Shown here: in pieces, positions 1-8,066 of the stretch
Numbering within the stretch: position 1 is the stretch's first letter
How the letters are laid out: the number at the start of each line of letters is the position of its first letter
Assembly (NCBI RefSeq): GCF_002159645.1
Contig: NZ_NFJB01000023.1
Span: forward strand, 1-61,791
Source: Parabacteroides sp. An277
GTDB taxonomy: Bacteria > Bacteroidota > Bacteroidia > Bacteroidales > Tannerellaceae
Direction of reading: 5' to 3'
DNA: 61,791 nucleotides
Translations under genes and position numbers: made by a program
Notes under the pieces: generated by a model
The model's input: only the letters and a program-made list of their open reading frames with translations
Databases searched by the model: none
Told to the model about the DNA's origin: nothing

Positions 1-45
1 TGGGAGTACAATACCGGCAAGTATGTTCAAATAATCGTTTTCCAT
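1..45 (-). CDS. Start of a truncated unknown gene
   Basis: Only the first 15 codons lie in the window (MENDYLNILAGIVLP); the rest is beyond the left edge. The ATG at 45-43 is chosen because a -7 box (CAAATTTA read on the plus strand, 78-85) would put the transcript start near 74, leaving a leader of about 30 nt. An in-frame ATG at 72 would be almost leaderless. Too little is visible to name a family. Confidence 0.35.
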   Translation of the reverse strand, partial: MENDYLNILAGIVLP

Positions 46-77
46 ACTGCAAAATAAAGGTTTGTTCTTCATACTAA

Positions 78-85
78 CAAATTTA
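78..85 (-). promoter_or_regulatory. -7 box for the left-edge gene
   Basis: CAAATTTA on the plus strand is TAAATTTG on the minus strand, matching the Bacteroidetes -7 consensus TAnnTTTG. It sits 33 bp upstream of the minus-strand ATG at 45. Confidence 0.5.
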
Positions 86-143
86 TCCCCATTAAATTTC
101 TACTGAGCCCGGAAATTAGTTATAATCCTATTTTATGTCTACA

Positions 144-176
144 TATAAAAAGAAACCCCACGCATCACGCGCAGGG
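144..176 (-). terminator. Probable terminator of ilvE
   Basis: Read on the minus strand, a GC-rich stem (CCCTGCGC pairing with GCGTGGGG through a short loop) is followed by a T-rich run, about 33 nt beyond the ilvE stop. The pairing includes wobbles, so this is a moderate call. Confidence 0.5.
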
Positions 177-208
177 ATTCCCCAATCTTATGCCATTAAA
201 TGTAAAAA

Positions 209-1234
209 CTATTCTATGATTGTAACCCAACCATACGTATCGGGCTCATCGCCATACTGGATGGCACGCAATTTGGTATACAGTTTCTCGCATACCGGCC
301 CCGGCTTTCCATCCTTTGCAATCACGTATGATTTATTCTCGTCCAAATCGTCAATTTGCGATATAGGAGCAATAACAGCCGCCGTACCACATTCTGCCGC
401 TTCTTCGAAAGTAGCGACTTCTTCAAACGGCACCGGACGGCACTCTATCGTAAGTCCCATGTCGGACGCTAATTGTTGCAAACTTTTGTTTGTAATAGAA
501 GGAAGAATCGAATGGGACTTCGGCGTAATATAACTCTGACCTCGGATGGCAAAGAAATTAGCCGGACCACATTCATCCAAATATTTTTTCTCTTTCGGGT
601 CAAGATAAAGTACGGCTGCATATCCTTTCGAATGAGCAATCTCACCAGCTACCAAACTAGCCGCATAGTTTCCACCCACCTTTATCGTACCGGTTCCATA
701 AGGAGCTGCACGGTCGTATTCGCGCATGATACAAACCTTCGAAGGTTGGAATCCTCCTTTAAAATAAGGTCCTACAGGGGTAACAAATACCACAAACATA
801 TACTCCGGAGCTGGTTTTACACCTACTTGTTGCCCCAAGCCTAAAAGTAGCGGACGAATATAAAGCGACGCCCCGCTCTCGTAAGGAGGAACAAAACGTT
901 CGTTCAACTTCACAACTTTGCGAACGGCCTCTTCAAACTTTTCGACAGGGAACTCCGCCATTTTGATACCCCGGCTGGAAGATTGCAAGCGTTTCGCATT
1001 CTCATCCATGCGAAAAACACGCACCTTGCCATCTTTCCCACGGAAAGCCTTTAAGCCTTCAAACGCCTCTTGTCCGTAATGCAAACAGGTGGCCGCCATG
1101 TGGATGTTCAGTATCTCAGAAGAGCAAACTTCCAATTCGCCCCATTTTCCATCTCGATAATAACATCTGACATTATAATCGGTTTTCAAATAACCGAATC
1201 CTAATTCAGACCAATTTAGTGTCTCCATATTCAT
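209..1234 (-). CDS. ilvE: Branched-chain amino acid aminotransferase
   Basis: A cytoplasmic PLP enzyme that transfers the amino group between glutamate and the keto acids of leucine, isoleucine and valine. The 341 residues are full length for the class IV (fold type IV) family. The PLP lysine is K185 in GTIKVGGNYAASL, and the family motifs LHYGQEAFEGLKAFR (about 51-65) and ECGPANFFAI are present. Translation may start at M1 or M3 (two in-frame ATGs 6 bp apart). A -7 box lies at 1252-1259, so the gene is probably transcribed alone. The TonB receptor gene upstream ends only about 60 bp away on the same strand, so read-through is also possible. Confidence 0.95.
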   Translation of the reverse strand: MNMETLNWSELGFGYLKTDYNVRCYYRDGKWGELEVCSSEILNIHMAATCLHYGQEAFEGLKAFRGKDGKVRVFRMDENAKRLQSSSRGIKMAEFPVEKFEEAVRKVVKLNERFVPPYESGASLYIRPLLLGLGQQVGVKPAPEYMFVVFVTPVGPYFKGGFQPSKVCIMREYDRAAPYGTGTIKVGGNYAASLVAGEIAHSKGYAAVLYLDPKEKKYLDECGPANFFAIRGQSYITPKSHSILPSITNKSLQQLASDMGLTIECRPVPFEEVATFEEAAECGTAAVIAPISQIDDLDENKSYVIAKDGKPGPVCEKLYTKLRAIQYGDEPDTYGWVTIIE

Positions 1235-1251
1235 TTCTTTTAAAGTCGGTG

Positions 1252-1259
1252 CAAATATA
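1252..1259 (-). promoter_or_regulatory. -7 box of ilvE
   Basis: CAAATATA on the plus strand reads TATATTTG on the minus strand, a full match to TAnnTTTG, 18 bp upstream of the ilvE ATG. Confidence 0.6.
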
Positions 1260-1294
1260 TATATAATGTGTGAAAATGCCCAACAATAAGTACA

Positions 1295-3745
1295 TTAAAA
1301 ATCGACTATTAAACGGACATTAAATTGTCGACCGGTCAAATAATTCGGAATAGGAAATTGTTCTCCATCCGGACGACTAATCCAATAATATGAATTAACA
1401 TTCTTCATATCAAATAGATTGAAGATATCAAACCCTAACCATGCACTCTTGAAATAACGCAAAAATGAACGATCGCGTACGGCATCGTTCGGATTCAACA
1501 ATTCATAAGACAAGCCTATATCCACGCGTTTATAAGCAGGCATACGGAAATAACCCGCCTCATATCCGCGATTCGCCACCGTTACAGGTAATCCTCCCGA
1601 AAGGACTCCTTTCAAGTTCATCTTTAAACGTTTATAACCCGGGAAATAATCTTGAAAGAAGAGTCCAAGGTTATAACCTGGGCTATTGGGAAGAGGTGCT
1701 TTCGTAGTTCCGCGAATCGTTTGTTCTGATTTCATCAACGAAACACTTATCCACGAATCTGTTCCTGGGACAAATTCGCCAAAGAACTTCATATCAAGCC
1801 CCATCGCATATCCTTCTGCGCAATTCTCCCCATAATAACGTACCTTTACATTATCAATCGTATAAGGTACCAGATTATCCAATTTCTTATAATACAATTC
1901 AGTAGTCAATTTAAAGTTTCGTCCATCGATACGGAAAGTATAATCTCCACCCGCGATGACATGTATAGAACGTTGAGACTTTAAATCTGTATTCAACCTT
2001 ATCGTATTATTTCCGTTTTCATCTTCTACGACTTGCCGCAATTCCTTATAAAAAGGAGCTTGGTAATACAAACCTGTAGCCAAGCGAAAGGTCAAATCCT
2101 GGTTGAAGTTCGGTATAAACCCTAATGACACACGCGGACTAAAGATAAACTCCTTATTGAAACTCCAATAACTTCCTCGCACACCAGCCGTCAGGCTAAA
2201 CAATCCTTGCTCGATACGGAACTTGAAATCGTCTTGCAAATAGGCAGAGAAACGCGTACTTTCCAATTCACTCTGCGAATAAAGATTCGAATATAAGTTA
2301 ACCTCTTGTCCTGTATGCGGCAATGAATATCCTGCTGAATCACGCTTTTCCCACTCGGATATGCGGTCATTAATACGTTCGAATTGTACTTGTGCCCCCC
2401 ACTTCAGGGTATTGTTCCAGAGGCGCGCACTTCCATAATGCCCCACATTCATAATTGTAGAGTGCAGGCGATTACGGGCATGTTCTCGATAACGGGCTAC
2501 CGACATGGCATCACTTCCCGCATCTGTTCCCGTATTGGTATCGCTTCCATCACTCAACCAATATTCGCCCATAATATCATATCGTTCCTCTTCCTGGCTA
2601 TTGAAAGCAGAAGCTTGCAAGCCGAGCGTCATGTCCTCCTTCGGTTTATAGGAAAGCGTCATCGCTCCAAAAAGCGTTTGGAATTTATCGCGTTCATTGC
2701 TATTGGGGAAATACACCATGAAGTTCTGCACATTATCTAAAGTTCCCGATGACGTCTCACGGCTATGTGGCACGAAATGGTATTTATTAATGGCGAAGTT
2801 TCCTAAGAAAGACGCCTCCCATTTAGGAGCAATAGCATAGGTCATGTAGGTTTGCAAATCCATGAAACGAGGATCATATTCGGCTTCTGTATCCATTGTA
2901 CCAAGCAATGAACTTCCGCTTTTATAGCGAAAACCGGTTACTTGCGTGAATTTCCCTGTCGAACTCCCTACATAAGCCGAACCTCCCATCAAACTCCCTG
3001 ACACAGACCCTTCGAATGCTTTTGGTTTTTTATAGGTTATATCCAATACGGAACTCATTTTATCACCATACCGTGCTTCAAACCCACCCGCCGAGAACTT
3101 CACCTCTTCCGTCAGGTCAGGATTTACAAAACTCAATCCCTCCTGTTGTCCTGAACGAATAAGCAAGGGACGGAACACCTCGATGCCATTGACATAAACG
3201 ATATTCTCATCATAACTACCTCCTCGTACGGAATACTGCGAACTCAACTCGTTGTTCGACGAGACACCTGCAAACGTAACCACCAAACTTTCAATGCTTC
3301 CTCCCGCAGGGTCTGGTAGGAGGCGCACTTGATCGGCTTGCATTGTCTCCATCGTATTCGTTTGTTTTCGGATAGCCGTTACAGAGATTTCGCCCAAATC
3401 AATAGCCGTATAGTTCATCTGCACATTTAAACGCATATCAGCTTGCAAGACAGGTACAATGCGTTCCGCCTTATTATATCCGAGGCAAGAATAGAGGAAA
3501 GTAACGGAATCGCCCGTGGCTACATTGAGCGAATAATACCCCTTCTCGTTCGTCATAGTGCCATTCAGCGTATTCTTCACCATAATATTCACCAATTCCA
3601 ACGGATTACCATCCGCATCTCGCACGTATCCTGTCACCTTCACCCGCTTTTGCGCCGCCAACGGAAAGGCAAGGAGAAAGGACAAACACATACCTATTAT
3701 CATCACAGGGAACTTCCTGTTGTTCGCTTTGCTTCTTAATCTCAT
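1295..3745 (-). CDS. TonB-dependent outer-membrane receptor
   Basis: An 816-residue outer-membrane receptor for energised uptake of an unknown ligand. Residues 1-31 are a signal peptide ending near AAQKR. Residues about 33-120 form a carboxypeptidase-regulatory-like (CarboxypepD_reg-like) Ig domain (VKVTGYVRDADGNPLELVNI), then a plug (about 125-240, with SQYSVRGGSYDENIVYVNGIEV) and a beta-barrel ending in the typical aromatic LIVDF. No SusD partner is next to it, so it is not a standard SusC polysaccharide system; a siderophore, vitamin or peptide receptor is as likely. It has its own -7 box at 3762-3769. Confidence 0.92.
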   Translation of the reverse strand: MRLRSKANNRKFPVMIIGMCLSFLLAFPLAAQKRVKVTGYVRDADGNPLELVNIMVKNTLNGTMTNEKGYYSLNVATGDSVTFLYSCLGYNKAERIVPVLQADMRLNVQMNYTAIDLGEISVTAIRKQTNTMETMQADQVRLLPDPAGGSIESLVVTFAGVSSNNELSSQYSVRGGSYDENIVYVNGIEVFRPLLIRSGQQEGLSFVNPDLTEEVKFSAGGFEARYGDKMSSVLDITYKKPKAFEGSVSGSLMGGSAYVGSSTGKFTQVTGFRYKSGSSLLGTMDTEAEYDPRFMDLQTYMTYAIAPKWEASFLGNFAINKYHFVPHSRETSSGTLDNVQNFMVYFPNSNERDKFQTLFGAMTLSYKPKEDMTLGLQASAFNSQEEERYDIMGEYWLSDGSDTNTGTDAGSDAMSVARYREHARNRLHSTIMNVGHYGSARLWNNTLKWGAQVQFERINDRISEWEKRDSAGYSLPHTGQEVNLYSNLYSQSELESTRFSAYLQDDFKFRIEQGLFSLTAGVRGSYWSFNKEFIFSPRVSLGFIPNFNQDLTFRLATGLYYQAPFYKELRQVVEDENGNNTIRLNTDLKSQRSIHVIAGGDYTFRIDGRNFKLTTELYYKKLDNLVPYTIDNVKVRYYGENCAEGYAMGLDMKFFGEFVPGTDSWISVSLMKSEQTIRGTTKAPLPNSPGYNLGLFFQDYFPGYKRLKMNLKGVLSGGLPVTVANRGYEAGYFRMPAYKRVDIGLSYELLNPNDAVRDRSFLRYFKSAWLGFDIFNLFDMKNVNSYYWISRPDGEQFPIPNYLTGRQFNVRLIVDF

Positions 3746-3746
3746 T

Positions 3747-3803
3747 GTTTATGCCTATAATCAAATTTAATTATAACGAGAATCGAACGCGTTTATGCCT
3801 ATA
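3747..3803. repeat. 13-bp direct repeat, 44 bp apart
   Basis: GTTTATGCCTATA occurs at 3747-3759 and again at 3791-3803, exactly 44 bp apart. The first copy adjoins the -7 box and leader of the TonB receptor gene. The spacing equals two 22-bp steps, the period of other arrays in the window, but only two clear copies are present. Confidence 0.6.
3762..3769 (-). promoter_or_regulatory. -7 box of the TonB receptor gene
   Basis: CAAATTTA on the plus strand (TAAATTTG on the minus strand) matches TAnnTTTG, 16 bp upstream of the ATG at 3745. Confidence 0.55.
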
Positions 3804-3876
3804 TTCCGATTCCTTCATATACCTATTATTAACGTACCGAATAGATGAAACGTATACACACGACGCTTTTTTATTT

Positions 3877-3884
3877 TATCTTTG
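3877..3884 (+). promoter_or_regulatory. -7 box of the nitroreductase gene
   Basis: TATCTTTG is an exact TAnnTTTG match. The transcript would start near 3888, which excludes a TTG start at 3882 and supports the ATG at 3918. Confidence 0.65.
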
Positions 3885-3917
3885 CGTACTAATTCGAACA
3901 CAAAAGTAAGAAAAAAG

Positions 3918-4478
3918 ATGAAAAATTTCGCATCGCTCATTCAAAATAGAAGAAGCACCCGGCGGTTTACCGAGCAGCTTCTTAGTCCTGAACAAGTGGC
4001 TTCGATTCTGAGAGCCGCCTTGATGGCTCCTTCGTCGAAGCATAAGAATCCGTGGCAATTCGTGGTCGTCGAAGACAAAGAGATGTTATCCCAACTGTCT
4101 CATTGCAAACCGCATGGAGCAACCTTCCTGGCGGGATGCGCATTGGCCGTAGTTGTGTTGGCCAATGTCATGGAAAGCGACGTATGGATTGAAGATGCGT
4201 CTATCGCGGCTATTTACATGCAACTTCAAGCCGAAGATTTAGGGTTGGGAAGTTGTTGGTGTCAAATCCGAAACCGGCAAGATGCCGACGGACAAGATGC
4301 CGCGCAATACGTCCGTTCGTTGCTCCATATCCCTTACCAACTTGAAGTGCTCTCCGTCATAGGTTTCGGTTATAAAGCACGTCCGAATACGCCCCTCGAT
4401 GAAGAACAACTTCTTTGGGAAAAAGTACATTTGGGTCATTATCAATTACCTTCAGACACCACAAATACAGAAGTATGA
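3918..4478 (+). CDS. Nitroreductase family flavoprotein
   Basis: A 186-residue FMN oxidoreductase of the nitroreductase fold, presumably using NAD(P)H on nitro or quinone substrates. It opens with the family signature SLIQNRRSTRRF, followed by LMAPSSKHKNPWQFVVV and the conserved late motif LGSCWCQI. The ATG at 3918 is chosen over upstream codons because of the -7 box at 3877-3884. Its stop overlaps the next gene's start (ATGA, 4475-4478), so the two are translationally coupled. Substrate unknown. Confidence 0.88.
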   Translation: MKNFASLIQNRRSTRRFTEQLLSPEQVASILRAALMAPSSKHKNPWQFVVVEDKEMLSQLSHCKPHGATFLAGCALAVVVLANVMESDVWIEDASIAAIYMQLQAEDLGLGSCWCQIRNRQDADGQDAAQYVRSLLHIPYQLEVLSVIGFGYKARPNTPLDEEQLLWEKVHLGHYQLPSDTTNTEV

Positions 4479-5260
4479 AAACAATCGTCCTCATCGGTTC
4501 GGGCAACGTAGCCACCCAATTGGCTCGCAACATTTACGAACGTCCGGAAGTGGCTTCCCATTTCCAAGTCACACAAGTATATAGCCCCAACGAAAGCCAT
4601 GCCCAGGCGTTGGCAAATCTTATCGCGTGCGAAGCTATTTCCTCTCTGCCTCTGATGCGTACGGATGCCGACCTGTATCTCTTTTCCGTCAAAGATGCTG
4701 CCCTCGAAGACGTTATCAACCATATTCCTGCCAACAATGGTCTTTGGATTCATACTTCTGGTAGCATGCCGATGGAAATATTGGCTACCCGTACCCAGCG
4801 ATATGGCGTCCTTTACCCGTTGCAAACCTTCTCGAAAGAACGACCTCTTTCTTTACGCGAAGTGCCTCTTTTCCTCGAATGCCATCGAGAAGAGGACCTG
4901 GCTGAATTGCAATCTTTCGCCAACCTCCTATCCAACCAAGTGCGTACGCTCGACTCCGACCAACGACGTACGCTCCATCTATCGGCCGTCTTTGCGTGCA
5001 ATTTCGCGAATCATCTCTATGCGCTTGCCGCCCATCTTTTGGAAGAAAAGCAACTACCTTTCGACCTTTTGCTTCCACTTATCCAAGAGACCACGGCCAA
5101 ACTCTCTCAGCTTCCGCCTCGCGAAGCACAAACAGGACCTGCCATCCGGTTTGATACGAATATCATTCACAAACACCTCGCCATGCTCCATCAGCATCCC
5201 CGCATGCAGCAGATTTATGAAATCATGAGCGAAAGCATTTATAATATGTATAAGGAATAG
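4475..5260 (+). CDS. Rossmann-fold DUF2520 dehydrogenase-like protein
   Basis: A 261-residue cytoplasmic protein. The N-terminus is a Rossmann NAD(P) site (IVLIGSGNVATQLA, residues 4-17) of the F420-dependent NADP oxidoreductase type; the C-terminal half (from about 130, VLYPLQTFS onward) is the helical DUF2520 domain. The layout resembles ketopantoate or pyrroline-5-carboxylate reductases, but the substrate is unknown. It overlaps the nitroreductase by 4 bp, so redox coupling is possible but unproven. Confidence 0.85.
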   Translation: MKTIVLIGSGNVATQLARNIYERPEVASHFQVTQVYSPNESHAQALANLIACEAISSLPLMRTDADLYLFSVKDAALEDVINHIPANNGLWIHTSGSMPMEILATRTQRYGVLYPLQTFSKERPLSLREVPLFLECHREEDLAELQSFANLLSNQVRTLDSDQRRTLHLSAVFACNFANHLYALAAHLLEEKQLPFDLLLPLIQETTAKLSQLPPREAQTGPAIRFDTNIIHKHLAMLHQHPRMQQIYEIMSESIYNMYKE

Positions 5261-5325
5261 AGCGCCCTAATAACTTTTCCGTTCAACTTTCGCTCAAAAA
5301 GATTTGGGATTCTCCTTTTTTTCCT

Positions 5326-5333
5326 TACATTTG
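5326..5333 (+). promoter_or_regulatory. -7 box of the M64 peptidase gene
   Basis: TACATTTG matches TAnnTTTG, with a TTTG at 5303-5306 at the 19-bp spacing expected of the Bacteroides -33 element. It is one of the most complete promoters in the window. Confidence 0.7.
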
Positions 5334-5353
5334 TCAAAAATTTAGCAGATTTA

Positions 5354-6670
5354 ATGGAAAAAAAGAAGCAGATGATACGAAAATACCTCTTGATGGCTGC
5401 GGCTACTTTCTTGTATATGACAGGAATAGCCCAAGTTCCTCAAGTTCTTTTTGATACTTTCTTCGAAAAGAAGAGCCTACGGATTGATTTCGCATTGAGT
5501 GGGAATGCAGAAGGACAACGGGCCGCCATCGAGCAATTACGCGAAGAACCTACCTGGGGCGGTCCGTTGGTTAATCTCGTAGACCACTTTCATTACGGAG
5601 GCTATTACGTACATATATATGATAAAACAAGCGGCGAGCTCATTTATTCCAAAGGATTTAATACGCTATTCGAAGAATGGCTGACTACCGACGAAGCACA
5701 CACGGAAACACAATCGTGGACGAACAGTATCTCGGTACCTTTCCCCAAGCGTGACATCATCTTCGAACTCTCTGCCCGTAATCGTGATGACATGCAATTC
5801 TATCCGTTACTCAAAATGGACATCTCGCCCGAAAGTATCTTTATCGACCGTGGAGCACTAAAAAACAATCATATCACCCAACTTTCCTACCAAGGGGATT
5901 CGAATCAAAAAGTCGACCTCGTCTTCCTCGCCGAAGGCTATCGGGCGGATGAACAGGAAAAGTTCGTCCGTGATGCGCGTCGATTCATGGAAGCGCTTTT
6001 CCATACAGCTCCTTTCTCGGAACATAAAGCGGATTTCAATGTATGGGCCGTAGGAGTCGACTCGGAAGATTCGGGTACCGACCTTTCGGGTAAAGGCATT
6101 TTCAAAAACACCGCTTTGAATAGCGGTTTTTATACGTTTGGTATCGACCGTTATCTGACGACACGCGACATGAAATCCATCCGCGATGCCGTCTGGAACG
6201 TTCCCAACGATGCGCTCTTTATTCTGATCAATACGGATATGTATGGTGGAGGTGGCATGTATAACTTCTATGCGTGCGGGACGGCAGATAACGAACGGAC
6301 ACCTGTCGTCTTTACGCATGAGTTCGGACATAGCTTTGCTGGACTAGCTGATGAATATTTCTCTTCAGAAGTAGCCTATAATGACTTTTACAACTTAAAG
6401 AGGGAGCCTTGGGAACCAAACATCACAACTTTGGTCGATTTCGATACGAAGTGGAAAGACCTTGTTGCGACAGGAACTCCCATCCCTACTCCTGTTGATG
6501 ATAGCACCTATAAAGACAAATGCGGCGTATTTGAAGGGGGAGGATATATGGCGAAAGGCATCTATCGTCCGATGGACCATTGTATGATGCGCGACTATGC
6601 GCCTTTCTGTCCAGCGTGCTCGCGGGCTATCGAACGTATGATTCGCTATTATTGCGACGAAAAATATTAA
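5354..6670 (+). CDS. M64 family (IgA-peptidase-like) metallopeptidase
   Basis: A 438-residue exported zinc peptidase. The N-terminus has a signal peptide (hydrophobic 10-26, cut near GIAQ). An N-terminal beta domain (about 30-165) precedes the catalytic domain. The zinc site is HEFGHSFAGLADEY, with HExxH at 322-326 and the DE pair at 333-334. C-terminal cysteines (YAPFCPACSRA) are typical of the family. M64 members include clostridial IgA protease, but most Bacteroidales homologues have no known substrate. An alternative start is M7. It has its own promoter at 5326-5333 and a terminator at 6723-6764. Confidence 0.9.
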   Translation: MEKKKQMIRKYLLMAAATFLYMTGIAQVPQVLFDTFFEKKSLRIDFALSGNAEGQRAAIEQLREEPTWGGPLVNLVDHFHYGGYYVHIYDKTSGELIYSKGFNTLFEEWLTTDEAHTETQSWTNSISVPFPKRDIIFELSARNRDDMQFYPLLKMDISPESIFIDRGALKNNHITQLSYQGDSNQKVDLVFLAEGYRADEQEKFVRDARRFMEALFHTAPFSEHKADFNVWAVGVDSEDSGTDLSGKGIFKNTALNSGFYTFGIDRYLTTRDMKSIRDAVWNVPNDALFILINTDMYGGGGMYNFYACGTADNERTPVVFTHEFGHSFAGLADEYFSSEVAYNDFYNLKREPWEPNITTLVDFDTKWKDLVATGTPIPTPVDDSTYKDKCGVFEGGGYMAKGIYRPMDHCMMRDYAPFCPACSRAIERMIRYYCDEKY

Positions 6671-6722
6671 ACCCGATAATCTACATTGCAACCCTAATAT
6701 CTTGAACACGTTTATTAAAACG

Positions 6723-6764
6723 AGGGACACTCTTCAACATCCCAAAAGAGTGCTCCCTTTTTTC
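6723..6764 (+). terminator. Intrinsic terminator after the M64 peptidase gene
   Basis: AGGGACACTCTT (6724-6735) pairs with AAGAGTGCTCCCT (6746-6758), followed by a run of six T. Confidence 0.8.
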
Positions 6765-6825
6765 TTGTCCAAAAACTTGCCATCGTGCGTCATTTGTTGT
6801 ATCTTTCGCAAAAATTGGAAATAAT

Positions 6826-7257
6826 ATGAGAAAATTCATACAAGAGTTTAAACAGTTTGCCATGCGCGGCAATGTAATAGACATGGCAGTAGGTATTATT
6901 ATCGGAGGTGCATTTAGCAAAATCGTATCCTCGATAGTGAACGATTTGATAATGCCTGGTATCGGATTATTGGTAGGAGGCGTAAACTTTAAAGATTTGA
7001 AAATCGTCTTGAAAGAAGCGGTTATGGAGGGCGACCAAGTTGTCACGCCTGCCGTTAGCATAAACTATGGCAACTTTTTGCAGACAACGTTTGATTTCCT
7101 CATCATTGCCTTTGCCATCTTCCTCTTGATTAAAGCCATCAACCGGTTGGCGAAAAAACGGGAAACGGAAGCCAAGCCAGCCACTCCTCCACCGCCTCCT
7201 GCCGATATTCAACTTCTAACGGAAATACGGGATTTATTACGAGACAAAAATAACTAA
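6826..7257 (+). CDS. mscL: Large-conductance mechanosensitive channel
   Basis: A 143-residue inner-membrane pentameric pore that opens under extreme membrane tension and releases solutes on osmotic downshock. The N-terminal helix and TM1 ([34 protein letters not shown], given here as positions 10-46 of the family pattern) are canonical in outline, TM2 is about 80-105, and a charged cytoplasmic helix follows a proline-rich linker. Slightly longer than E. coli MscL. The next gene begins 8 bp downstream, so the pair may be co-transcribed. Confidence 0.96.
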   Translation: MRKFIQEFKQFAMRGNVIDMAVGIIIGGAFSKIVSSIVNDLIMPGIGLLVGGVNFKDLKIVLKEAVMEGDQVVTPAVSINYGNFLQTTFDFLIIAFAIFLLIKAINRLAKKRETEAKPATPPPPPADIQLLTEIRDLLRDKNN

Positions 7258-7265
7258 AAAATGGA

Positions 7266-8066
7266 ATGAATATGGAAAAATGGATTGCATGTTTGTGCGC
7301 TTGCCTCATCCTTGCGGGATGTAGCAGCGTCCCCCTTACGGGAAGAAAACAATTGCTTTTGGTCAGCGACCAAGATGTGCTTTCGTCGAGCCTGACGCAA
7401 TACTCGGAGTACATGAAGACAGCTAAGAAAACATCGTCGGGTAAAGATGCGTCGATGGTGACGCGCGTCGGGAAGAAGATCGCGGCTGCCACCGAACAAT
7501 ATTTGCGAAACAATGGCATGGCCGACGAAATCAAAAACTTCGCTTGGGAATTTAACCTGGTTAAAGATAATCAAGTAAATGCCTTCTGTATGCCGGGCGG
7601 AAAGATTGTCGTCTATGAAGGACTGATGGATTTGGTAGATTCGGACGATGAACTGGCGGTCGTCTTGGGGCATGAAGTAGCGCACGCCGTGGCCAAGCAT
7701 AGCAACGAGCGTATGAGCCAACAAATCGTAGCTCAATACGGCGCACAAATACTTGGAGCGGCCGTCGCCAACAAGAGCGCGGCTGTACAAACGGTAGCCA
7801 GTTCGGTCTATGGCATCGGCGCGCAATATGGCGTGATGCTTCCCTTCTCGCGCAAGCACGAGAGCGAAGCTGATTATATGGGATTGATATTAATGACGAT
7901 GGCAGGCTATAATCCGGACGTGGCGGTTGGCTTTTGGCAGAAGATGTCGGCCGGTTCGGGTGGTAAGGTGCCAGAATTCATGAGCACGCACCCCAGCGAC
8001 GCGCATCGCATCTCCGACATCCAAAAGGAGTTGCCTGCCATCAAGGCTACGTACGGGAAACGGTAA
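7266..8066 (+). CDS. M48 family lipoprotein metallopeptidase
   Basis: A 266-residue periplasmic or membrane-anchored zinc protease of the BepA/LoiP-like M48 type. A lipobox LAGC places the lipidated cysteine at C19. HEVAH is at 136-140 and the third ligand lies in ESEAD (199-203). It lacks the TPR domain of BepA, so it is closer to LoiP/YggG-type single-domain enzymes. A role in envelope protein quality control is inferred from the family. It converges with the MutS-like gene, sharing 20 bp at the 3' ends. M3 is an alternative start. Confidence 0.9.
   Translation: MNMEKWIACLCACLILAGCSSVPLTGRKQLLLVSDQDVLSSSLTQYSEYMKTAKKTSSGKDASMVTRVGKKIAAATEQYLRNNGMADEIKNFAWEFNLVKDNQVNAFCMPGGKIVVYEGLMDLVDSDDELAVVLGHEVAHAVAKHSNERMSQQIVAQYGAQILGAAVANKSAAVQTVASSVYGIGAQYGVMLPFSRKHESEADYMGLILMTMAGYNPDVAVGFWQKMSAGSGGKVPEFMSTHPSDAHRISDIQKELPAIKATYGKR

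Noticed and set aside
1295-3745. SusC-type polysaccharide receptor
   Set aside because: No SusD-like gene adjoins it and the protein is shorter than typical SusC.
3882-3917. TTG start for the nitroreductase
   Set aside because: It overlaps the -7 box; the family N-terminus begins at the ATG at 3918.
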